DNA from: Microplitis mediator
Taxonomy: Eukaryota > Arthropoda > Insecta > Hymenoptera > Braconidae
Assembly: GCF_029852145.1 (NCBI RefSeq)
Contig: NC_079971.1
Coordinates: forward strand, 682,001 to 746,000
Length of the DNA stretch: 64,000 bases
Direction: 5' to 3'
Positions within the stretch are counted from its first letter, which is position 1, and every line of letters starts with the position of its first letter. Below, piece after piece: positions 36,101-44,748 of this stretch. Below the pieces are notes generated by a model. The model was not told where the DNA came from. It saw only the letters and a program-made list of their open reading frames with translations, and made no database searches. The position numbers and the translations under genes were made by a program.

Positions 36101-38804
36101 CCCCGCGGACGCGTCCCCTGGATTACAGCGAACGCGCAACAGCGGAACTCAGACGTAACCCGTCGCTTTCGGCGCCCGATGAGTGTGCGAGAGCGTGCCG
36201 AGAAGGGGAGCCTCCTCGCATCTGCTACTATCACTTCACACTCGAGTACTACTCAGTGCTGGGCGCCGCGTGCCAAGTTTGCACACCCAATGCTACCAAC
36301 ACAGTCTGGAGTCACTGCCAGTGCGTGTTAGCAGATGGAGTGGAGCGAGGAATTTTGACCGCGAACCGAATGATCCCCGGACCGAGTATCCAGGTCTGCG
36401 AGGGCGACAAAGTCGTCGTCGACGTCGAGAATCACATGCAAGGAATGGAGGCGACCATCCATTGGCACGGAATCTGGCAACGTGGGTCCCAGTACTACGA
36501 CGGAGTTCCCTACGTCACTCAGTGTCCCATCCAAGAAGGCAACACCTTTAGATACCAATGGACCGCCGGAAATGCAGGTACCCACTTCTGGCATGCTCAC
36601 ACTGGTCTCCAGAAGATTGATGGTCTCTACGGCAGCGTAATTGTCCGTCAGCCTCCCAGCAAAGATCCCAACAGCAATCTCTACGACTACGATCTTACAA
36701 CTCACGTCGTTTTGATCAGTGACTGGATGCACGAAGACGCCGCGGAACGATTCCCTGGACGACTTGCTGTGAACACTGGTCAGGATCCCGAAACTGTTCT
36801 GATTAACGGAAAAGGACAGTTCAGAGATCCAAACACCGGTTTCATGACCAACACACCATTGGAAGTATTCACAATAACTCCAGGACGTCGATACAGATTC
36901 CGTTTGATCAATTCCTTTGGGTCAGTTTGTCCAGCGCAAATAACTTTCCAGGGTCACGAGCTGACCTTGATCGCCACGGATGGAGAACCAGTTCAACCTG
37001 TCCAAGTAAACACCATAATATCATTCTCTGGTGAGCGTTACGACTTTGTAATAAACGCCGACCAGCCAGTGGGCGCCTACTGGATCCAACTCCGTGGGCT
37101 CGGAGAGTGTGGAATAAAACGCGCTCAGCAGCTTGCAGTTCTGAGATACGCACGAGGTCCTTATCAACCATCAAGTTCCCCGCCAACTTACGACCTGGGT
37201 CTCCCTCAAGGAGTTGTGCTGAACCCGTTGGACGCGATCTGTAACATGCCCAGAGACGACGCGGTCTGCGTCAACCAACTGAAGAACGCAAAGGCAATCG
37301 ACGAGGGGATTCTCCAAGAGCGTCCTGATGTCAAAATTTTCCTGCCATTCAGATTTTTATTCTACCGTCCGGAAGAAGTTTTCCAACCCAACACTTACAA
37401 TAGATTCCTGGTGGCGCCCACTGGCGACCACGTCATTTCGCTTGTCGACGAAATATCGTTCACGTTTCCCCCGGCGCCTCCTATTTCGCAGATTAACGAC
37501 ATCCCACCAGAGCAATTTTGCAACGGTGACAATAGACCCGCTGACTGCGGAGCAAATTGCATGTGCACTCACAAGGTCGATATTCCCCATAACGCTATTG
37601 TCGAAGTGGTACTCGTTGATGAAGTACAGCAGCCTAATCTCTCCCATCCGTTCCACTTGCACGGATATGCGTTCAATGTTGTGGGCATGGGTCGATCCCC
37701 GGACAAAAATGTCAAGAAGATTAATTTGAAGCACGCACTCGATCTCGACAGACGTGGACTCTTGCATCGAGAGTTTAATTTACCGCCTTCCAAGGATACC
37801 ATCGCGGTTCCCAACAATGGATACGTTGTCTTTAGATTCCGAGCTGATAATCCTGGTTTGTATTTTTTATTTTACAGAAAAAGTATATTTTTGAAAGCTG
37901 GATAAAAATTCACCGCTATAGGGGTAGGGTAGGCAAAAAGGGGTACCTCCAAAATTTGAAAAAAAAAAATTTTATATTTTAAATGGTTTTTAAACATTCC
38001 AAAATCACTTCTGTAAATATAATTAAGCGTTACTTTGAATTTTTTTTGGTAAATTTTTTCAAAAATCAATTGTCAGTTGAAAAATATTAATGACGTTTGT
38101 TTTATGATAAAAACTATAAAAATTTTTTTTCTTCTTTTGTATTCAATAAATATCTAAAATATAATTTTTCTTCATGTAAATTACTTACAAAAAAATTAAA
38201 CTTAATCGAATTCCTTTAAAATCCAGAAATTTTTTTTTTTACTTTTTTTACTTTGCCCGCAGAAATAAAAAAAATTTTTTTTTCAATGGTAACTGGTATT
38301 TGAGTCCTCGAAAACTTGGTATTTCCTTAAGTACCGCCTTTTGCTCCTCCCCCCCCCCCCCTTAATTATTTAAATATTTTTTTACTGCAGAAAATTTTTT
38401 CAAAATTCAAATTTCGCGGTTTTTATTTTTTATCGTCTAAAATAAATTTTTTTTTTTTTTTTTGGTATTAATTGAATCAGGCCGCAAAAAATAAAAATTA
38501 AGACTGAAAATAATTTCGGGATCTTGTAAAAAAAATTTTTTTTTAATTTTCGTATTTGAATCCCACCGCATCCAGCTTTGAAAATAAATTTAAAAGTAAA
38601 TAAATAATTGTTTTATTTTTTTTTTTAACAGGATACTGGCTCTTCCATTGTCATTTCTTGTTCCACATCGTAATTGGTATGAATTTAGTACTTCATGTCG
38701 GTACACACGCAGATTTACCACCAGTACCACCGAATTTCCCAACTTGCGGTGATCATTTACCGCCGATAACGCCGCCGCTGTCTCTCGACCATTCATTTCA
38801 TTGA
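30166..38804 (+). CDS. Lac2: Laccase 2, multicopper oxidase of cuticle tanning
   Basis: Exons 30166-30253, 35900-37855 and 38632-38804 join in phase 1 and give 738 residues, the usual Lac2 length. Exon 1 encodes a signal peptide (MKYQGAIIISLLVLECCG). Exon 2 carries the cysteine-rich segment typical of insect laccases and all three cupredoxin domains up to the last copper motif. Copper ligands visible: HWHG (from residue 217), HFWHAH (from 258), HPFHLHG (from 612) and, in exon 3, HCHF-x2-H-x4-M (687-698), whose axial type-1 ligand is Met698. The protein follows insect Lac2 closely, including the end PPNFPTCGDHLPPI. Known role: the secreted enzyme oxidises catechols to quinones that cross-link and darken cuticle. 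Both introns contain repeats. Stretches of this gene open in other frames are shadows. Confidence 0.97.
31130..31400. repeat. GGAAATTnAATTTCC-group repeat in Lac2 intron 1
   Basis: The fragment contains GGGAATTTGATTTCCCACAA, GTAGGAAATTTAATTTCCTA and two copies of a TCAAAAGTTA motif. It matches the repeats at 3480 and 11945. Confidence 0.7.
33365..33861. mobile_element. Foldback element, TA-CACGG ends, in copy C
   Basis: The left end TACACGGAAAAAAAAATAGT mirrors the right ACTATTTTTTTTTTCCGTGTA. The arms carry mirrored AGTACTGAGTACTTTCTG and CAGAAAGTACTCAGTACT, and further ATAGTACTGTATGC-type palindromes. It is itself interrupted at 33463-33688. Confidence 0.88.
33463..33688. mobile_element. 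Inner foldback element, CACAG ends
   Basis: Bounded by GCACAGAAAAAAAG on the left and CTTTTTTTTCTGTGTG reading outward on the right. The interior has mirrored CTTGATTCAAGAAAA and TTTTCTTGACTCAAG motifs. It is the third level of a nest inside 33217-34175. Confidence 0.75.
35588..35815. repeat. GGAAATTnAATTTCC-group unit beside Lac2 exon 2
   Basis: A single unit bounded by GGAAAGGAAATTTTATTTTC and GTAGGAAATTAAATTTCC, with GGCTGTAACTTTTAAACG inside. It ends about 85 bp before the exon 2 acceptor. Confidence 0.8.
37921..38361 (-). mobile_element. Foldback repeat with GGCAAAA-type ends in Lac2 intron 2
   Basis: The left side reads GGGGTAGGGTAGGCAAAAAG and the right side CGCCTTTTGCTCCTCCC, mirrored in type. 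An internal TTTGCCCGCAGAAA is the complement of TTTCTGCGGGCAAA in the repeat at 42939-43418 of protease gene 1, so the two copies lie in opposite orientation. Confidence 0.6.
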
Positions 38805-40029
38805 GGAAGGCCATTCTCAATTTAACTTTTAATAGGAAATACTTTTGTAAAATAGTTTAATCGTCTAGCTGAAGATGTCCAAGACCAACGAGTCCAACAA
38901 GACGGGAATAAATATTGAATTATCGATTATTTATTTAAGACGTCGATATATTTTTAATTTAAATATAAAAAATATGTCCGACAAACATTATCCTAACATT
39001 GTGTAATTCTGTAAATAATCTAGGCGTAATTACTGTGTATAACTTATACACTTTATAATTATTATTATTATTATTATAATTATTATTAATATTATTATTT
39101 TCTTAATTAAATGCAGAGTAGCAGGTAGTTTTTATTTTTTAATTACAATTGATTATGGATTTTTAATATTATTATTTTTTTTTTGTGCAATTTTTTTTTA
39201 CTTTTAATTACTAACAGTGTGAAATAATTGAGTGCTCGTGATGTGTGTATTCAATTGTGTCTACTACGCGATACAATATCGATTTATTATCCAACTTTAT
39301 AATTAAATGCAATTACTTAATTAATTTTTATACATCCTGCTACTCTCGACTGTCCATTCACTCTCCGTTCTCGGTTTATAATTTTTATTTTTTAATAATA
39401 AAGTTGTTTTTTTTTTTTTTTTAAATATTACTCATTGGCTCACTAATTTTACCCCTTTATAATTTTATAAAAAAAAAAATATTGGAGGTTTAGTCCAGTG
39501 AAAAAAATCTTTGGGATCGAAGTCTGCGCTCTGGAGAGTTAAGAAGGCGATATCTGCATATCAGATGATCTGACAACCGCTAAACCCGATAATTGAGAGC
39601 AAAACTTGGGAAAAATGCTTAGGAAATCCAGCTCATGGGAATAAAACCTGTTGAACCGGCTTGTTTTTTTTTTTAGAAACATCTTTAGGATTTAAATTCG
39701 CAACTCTAATGAGTTAAAAAGGTCGCATCTGATTATCAAATGGTCTCATAGTCGCCTTAAGAGCGATTCAAGACTAAAATCTTGGAAAATTATTAGAAAA
39801 TTAAGCCCGTGGGAATAGAACCTGTTGGACGAGAATATTTTTATTTATCGAAAACGGCTGAAGAAAAAGTTTACTAATTTGTTAAAAATATCAGCTCAAG
39901 TTTGTGCTCATATACAGATGCGCAGAAAAAAAGGATTTGTTGGCGCAAGAAAAATTTTTCATTATGAATTGAAAATATAAATTTTCTTAGAGCGAATAAA
40001 TATTTGACGCAAAGAAATCCTTTTATTGG
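38805..40029 (+). other. Lac2 3' UTR and flank
   Basis: Candidate polyadenylation signals AATAAA occur at 38907-38912 and 39397-39402. The region between is AT-rich and non-coding. It is followed by the tRNA-like repeats at 39505-39840. Confidence 0.45.
39505..39840 (-). repeat. Tandem pair of tRNA-like (SINE-type) units
   Basis: Two diverged units of about 180 bp (39505-39655 and 39686-39835) each end in GGGAATA(A/G)AACCTGTTG. Read on the minus strand, unit 1 has TTAGCGGTTGTCAGATCATC, then CTGATATGCAGATATCGC, then the B-box-like CTTCGATCCC. This order fits a tRNA-derived SINE head. Unit 2 is more decayed. Confidence 0.55.
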
Positions 40030-40896
40030 TACACTGTAAAAAATCACCGGGGTAAGTCCAAGCGGTGTAGGTGTTAAAATTATCGGTGTTAAATTTACCC
40101 CCGAATGCGGTGTGAAAATAACGCCGCCGCCGGTCCAAATATTCTTTACCGGTGTTAAAATATTTTACTTTGTGAATATTTTTACTTACTCGATCACTAT
40201 ATACTTGTTAAATGATATTTTTTATTAATTTTCATAAAGAACTGACATTTTTTGTGTTTTATAATCTTTACACAGAAAAAAAAAAATATTTGTCCCAAAT
40301 AAATCAAGTTAGTTGTGGCTTTTTTAAAAATATTTCTTAATGACAAATAAATATATTTGGTACAACAAAATATGACAGTTGATTCAAATGATTTTATAAT
40401 TTGACGGAAATATATAATTTATATGTGGTAAGTAATTGATATATTTGTGGTAAAGATATTAAATTTGTGACAAATATCCTAAAATTTTGAGATACTATAC
40501 ATATATTTGAAGCCCTAATTTATTTGTAGCAATTGGATCATTTCTTTACCACAAATAAATCACTTATTTCACGCAATTAAAGTACTCAAATATATTATAT
40601 CTTTCTCACAATTAAATATTTATTTGGCCATATTCAAATATACGATATCTTCGGCTCAAATAAATCTTAGTTGGCTCAAATAAATCTTTTTTTCAGTGTA
40701 AAGTTAATACTCCAAGCGGACGCAATTTACCCCGCTTTTACACCGACATTAGTCCGCTTTTACACCGGTTACCCCGATTTAACACCGGTATTTTTAACAC
40801 CAGTAAATTACTCCTCCTCCTACCGGTGTAATTTTATTTTAACACCGGGTGGAGTTAAAACGAGTCCATTTTTAACACCGCTCTTTTTACAGTGTA
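40030..40896. mobile_element. Second ACACCGG foldback element, interrupted
   Basis: The TA-CACTGTAAAAAATCACCGG start and the CGCTCTTTTTACAGTG-TA end match those of 16743-17438, with the same GGGGTAAGTCCAA and GGAGTTAAAACGAGTCC borders. The internal array is mostly replaced by another element at 40269-40700. Confidence 0.85.
40269..40700. mobile_element. Foldback element with AAATAAAT core, nested
   Basis: Starts TA-CACAGAAAAAAA and ends TTTTTTTCAGTG-TA. Inside are many mirrored TTTATTTG and CAAATAAA words (for example CCCAAATAAATCAAG and GGCTCAAATAAATC). It sits inside the 40030-40896 element and is flanked by TA. Confidence 0.75.
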
Positions 40897-40952
40897 GAAA
40901 ATATTCTATTAATTTTTTCTACTTACGTAAATTTAAAAAAAAATCATCTGCA

Positions 40953-41294
40953 CACAGTAAAAAATATTGTGTATCTGTGTTAAAAACGGTCCGTATTAAA
41001 ATTTTTGTGTTGATTATTTTGTGTTAAATCAACATAATTCTTTCTGTTCCTTTAAAATTTTTAATCGATTTACTCTTCAACACTTTAAAAGTGATACTTA
41101 GTATAAAAATCGATATTATCAACATTTATTAAGTGATACTTTAAAATCAACATAAAAAAAGTGTTAAAATATAAACATAAATTTTGTGTTGAAATTCAAC
41201 ACAAATAGTCTGTGTTGAAAAATAACACAAATATTGTGTGGACCGTTTTTAACACACAGATTGTGTTGTTTTTAACACAATATTTTTTACTGTG
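40953..41294. mobile_element. Foldback element, CACAGTAAAAAATATTGTG ends
   Basis: The terminal inverted repeat CACAGTAAAAAATATTGTG is perfect over 19 bp at both ends. The interior is built of GTGTTAAA and TTTAACAC words and mirrored AACGGTCC and GGACCGTT. The flanks carry CA on both sides. Confidence 0.85.
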
Positions 41295-41980
41295 CACTTG
41301 CACATAAATAAAAAAAAAATTTTAGCCATTTTTATTTATTATTTATTATCAGTAAAATTTTAACTCAAGATATACTCGAGATTATTAAATGACTAGTGGG
41401 TTTTACCGAGATTACGCTACTGCGATTAATTTATAACCTCGTTATCAATTAATCTGGCGCATTAGATTTTTGTAAACAATTTTTTCCAATTTAATTAATA
41501 TAAAATTTATATTCCTTTCAAAGATCCACCCCCTCATCAATGCTCATCACCACGTTAATTACTTATTAGCAATTACTCAGTACCAATTAATGGAATCAAA
41601 ACCTGAACCTGAACCAGAACCTTGACCTCAAAACCTCTATCCCATTGATAGCAATTTTATTTTTTTAGATTGTAATTAAACAAAGGAGCTGATCTAGTTG
41701 ATGATTTTAATTGATAGCGCTTTGATAACAATCCGAGTAGGTAAAAAAAATATATATACAGATATATGTTTAATATATTTGTAGCTTTAATCTAAAATCA
41801 GATAAGTGCCACTCGAATCGTGAGTTTAAATCTATCACAAAGAAAATACGCATGAGATGAAAGAAATATATTTCCTTGTGCATACAAATGTATGGATAAT
41901 TAATAGATGTTTTTTATGAATCTGTTATCAATCATTGGCACTAGGGTTCGCAATTTTTTTATCAACCAATGACTTTTCAC
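41295..41980. other. 5' flank of the protease array
   Basis: AT-rich non-coding sequence with a CCTGAACC-type short repeat at 41599-41625. The proximal promoter of protease gene 1 follows. Confidence 0.4.
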
Positions 41981-42001
41981 GATAGCAATTAGTATATAAA
42001 G
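41981..42001 (+). promoter_or_regulatory. Protease 1 promoter: GATAGCAATT and TATATAAAG
   Basis: GATAGCAATT (41981-41990) directly precedes the TATA box (41993-42001), which lies 70 bases before the ATG. The same GATAGCAATT block sits just upstream of the TATA box in genes 3, 4 and 5. GATA factors are known activators of insect midgut genes; the link here is inferred. Confidence 0.7.
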
Positions 42002-42062
42002 TCTTCTGGCTGAGAAAATTTACCAAGTGCAAGTTTTACTTTTGGTAGAAAATAGAACCAGG

Positions 42063-43757
42063 ATGCAGCCACTGACTATTTTGGTAATTGCGATAATTGC
42101 ACTTGCAAATGCTCGTGAAATTCCGACGCGAGTTGTCGGTGGCGATGATGCGCCAGAAGGGGCTCATCCCTATCAAGTGTCACTGAGACGGGGAAATTCG
42201 CATTTTTGCGGGGGAGTTATTTTGAATAGTCGATGGGTCATTACTGCCGCTCACTGTATTATTTTGTAAGTTTATTAATTACTTGTATGATTCAATTGAT
42301 AATTAATGGGATATTGTTTAATTTATAGCCAAAGCGCGTCTTCGATCACGGTGGTGACCGGTACGAATAGTTTGTCCGAGGGTGGAGACCGTTACAAGGC
42401 TAAAACTTTGATCCCACATAAAAAATACAATTCGATGGTATTTTCAAATGACATTGGGTTGATCAGACTTGCTGAAGAAATAAAGTTTAGTGATAAAGTT
42501 AAAGCGATTTCATTGCCGTCGAATGACGATATCTACAACGAGTACCCGGCAAAACTTTCGGGATGGGGAGCAACTTCTCTTGGCAGTTATTTGCCCGACA
42601 AACTTCAGGAGATCGATTTAATGGTGATCACCCAGACAAAGTGCAAAGGCTACCACTCTATGGTTGCTGATGGACATATTTGTACTCTGACTAAACTTGG
42701 TGAAGGAGCTTGCCATGTAAGTTACTTTTATTTTTAAAATTTTGACATAAAAATACCCGAAGTCAAAGTTGACTCTGGTTGAAGTTAAATTTAACTCCAT
42801 TTTGAAGTTAATTTTGGCTCTGAAAGTTTAGTGAACTTTTGATATAAAAATTGACTCCGGTTTGTCACTAACGCATTTAACTCCAAGTAATTATTTTTAC
42901 TCCATGTAAAAATTAATTTTATATCTAACGCACAAATAGGAGAAGAGAGGGCAAAACGGGATACTTAACGAAAAATTTAGTTTTTAGGGACATAAATATC
43001 GTAAATTGGCTTCATTTTGATTCTATTTGAAATAAATATAACGAATTTTAGACTGCTATCAGAAAAAAAATTTTTATTTTCTGCGGGCAAAATGGGATAC
43101 CCCAAAAAAAAGTAATTTTTTTTTTTTTTTTTTCAAGTGAATAAAATTGATGTAATAATGTCTTTCTAAATTGATGTAAGTAATAGAATTTACTCTCAAC
43201 ATATTTTTAAAGAAGTTTTTCCTTGTTATTTCTTTTCAAAATTTGAAATTGGCGCCAATATTATACTTTTCGCAAAAAATATAAAAATGTTTTTTTTTAG
43301 TTTTTAATAGTGTAAAATGATACTAGATGTCATTTTTGACCATTTTGGAAAGTTTTTCGAGAAAAAAAAATTTTGACGAAATTTTGAGAGTATCCCATTC
43401 CCCCCCCCCCCTTCCCCTAATTCCTGATTCAAAAATTGACTCCAGATTTTAAATAAAATATTGAACTCAAATATGGAGTCAAAATTTTCCATTAAAAAAA
43501 AATTAACAGCACAAATTACTCATTATGTCGGAGTTAATTTTTAAAATTCCATCTGGAGTTTAAAAAATTAATGAAATTTAAAATAATTATAGGGTGACTC
43601 TGGCGGTCCATTAACTGCTGACGAAACTCTTATTGGCCTCGTCTCTTTTGGACGTCCTTGTGCCCAAGGATACCCTGACGTCTACACCAGAGTCTGGTTC
43701 TACCTCGACTGGATCACCGAAAAAATAGCTACCACGGACAAATTTTTATCATCGTAA
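42063..43757 (+). CDS. Chymotrypsin-like S1 protease, array gene 1
   Basis: Exons 42063-42265, 42329-42716 and 43593-43757 give 251 residues. I start at 42063 because it opens directly onto a signal peptide (MQPLTILVIAIIALANA); an in-frame codon 36 bases upstream would spoil it. A short propeptide ends in Arg before VVGG, the activation point. The triad is visible as TAAHC (His57), NDIGLI (Asp102) and GDSGGP (Ser195, start of exon 3). Six cysteines fit the three disulfides of insect chymotrypsins. The pocket has Gly189 (GEGACHGDSGG) and Asp226 (YPDVYTRV). It is a secreted, probably digestive endopeptidase. It is closest in the array to gene 6 (both have GWGATSLGxYLPDKLQEI). Intron 2 carries the 42939-43418 repeat. 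Confidence 0.95.
42939..43418 (+). mobile_element. Foldback repeat with GGCAAAA-type ends in protease 1 intron 2
   Basis: Starts GGAGAAGAGAGGGCAAAACG and ends GTATCCCATTCCCCC; an internal TTTCTGCGGGCAAAATGGG is shared with the inverted copy in Lac2 intron 2. Flanking intron sequence is rich in ACTCC and GGAGT words in both orientations and may be an older foldback host. Confidence 0.6.
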
Positions 43758-43891
43758 ATTAATTAAAACTTTGCCTGTTACTAATTTTATATCCCTCATT
43801 TTGTTAAATAAATAAATAATTAATCACATATATGTCAGAATATATTTCATTAAAATAATTACAAAATAAAACAAAAGCTAGAAACATCAAT
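43758..43891 (+). other. Protease 1 3' flank
   Basis: Overlapping AATAAATAAATAA signals lie about 50-65 bases after the stop codon (43805-43820) and probably direct polyadenylation. Confidence 0.5.
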
Positions 43892-44040
43892 CGAGTAATT
43901 GGTGAGTCAAATGCTGCGCCGGAACATAAATATATGTTTCAAGTATCATTCATAAAAGTATCTCTAGTGTGGAATCATCGTTTTGCAGTGGGTCGATTGT
44001 CAACAGATATTGGATCCTAACAATCGCCCGTTGTTGCAAA
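43892..44040 (+). pseudogene. Relic of an S1 protease first exon
   Basis: Reading from 43892 gives RVIGESNAAPEHKYMFQVSF, which lines up with RVVGGDDAPEGAHPYQVSLR of gene 1. After the codons for NHR the frame must shift by one base, and it then reads FCSGSIVNRYWILTIARCC, matching HFCGGVILNSRWVITAAHC. The catalytic His57 position is Arg. I found no signal peptide, second exon or GDSGGP partner nearby. A dead seventh member of the array, between genes 1 and 2. The sequence alone shows the match; decay after duplication is inferred. Confidence 0.85.
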
Positions 44041-44662
44041 GAGTTAATTAATATTTGGTATCCAGCAATTACAATGTTATTTAAACAAACATTCAATTTA
44101 TCTGCTGGCAGGTTTTTGAGATAAGAGAGAGCGAGAATATAAAGTTCAATTTAATGCACTTGATGATAAATATGACAGAGAATTTTATCATTATGATGTT
44201 GCGCAGGTGCGCATTTTAGGGAGATCGAATGCACTGATCACGTGAATTTTATGCTTCTAAAAAATTAATTACTTCCAAACAGTAAAATTTGAAATAAAAC
44301 CTAATTTTGATTTTACATATTTTTGAATTCAAAAAGAATTCCCGCACTTTTTAAATGAAATTTAAAAAGGTAAAATTCCAGGATGATTTCAGATGACCAC
44401 TGGCAGTAAGTCGCTTGCTTATAGATCAGACATTAATTGACATAAATCATGAATACTAATGTATGATCATGCCTTGATTATACATGTCGATTTTTTCCCG
44501 GGTATAGTATACGCGTTTTTCTAAATCATTATCATTCCAATCAACCCAAATAAAATATAATTATAAATGTACTTATCAAGTTATGTAACTTGAATTTAAA
44601 TAGAGATAAGAGTCTAAAACTCCAAATTTATTGTTAAATAATTGATAACATTTTAGTAACTA
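44041..44662. other. Intergenic between protease relic and gene 2
   Basis: AT-rich. A TATA-like GAATATAAAG near 44133 is not followed by a recognisable exon. Nothing else is supported. Confidence 0.4.
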
Positions 44663-44689
44663 GATAAGTTCAATTACTGAGTATATAAG
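44663..44689 (+). promoter_or_regulatory. Protease 2 promoter: GATAAG and TATATAAG
   Basis: GATAAG at 44663-44668 is followed by TATATAAG at 44682-44689, 67 bases before the ATG. The arrangement resembles that of the other array genes although the surrounding sequence differs. Confidence 0.6.
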
Positions 44690-44748
44690 TAACCGATTTT
44701 TAGAATAATCATTTATTGTTTCAAATCATTGCTGACTGAAGTTAAATC

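Noticed and set aside
36183..37817. Several long open frames on both strands across Lac2 exon 2
   Set aside because: They lie in other frames of a strongly coding, GC-richer exon and show no domain or splice structure of their own.
42027..42062. An earlier start for protease gene 1
   Set aside because: It would put twelve mixed residues before the signal peptide and lies close to the expected transcription start after the TATA box.
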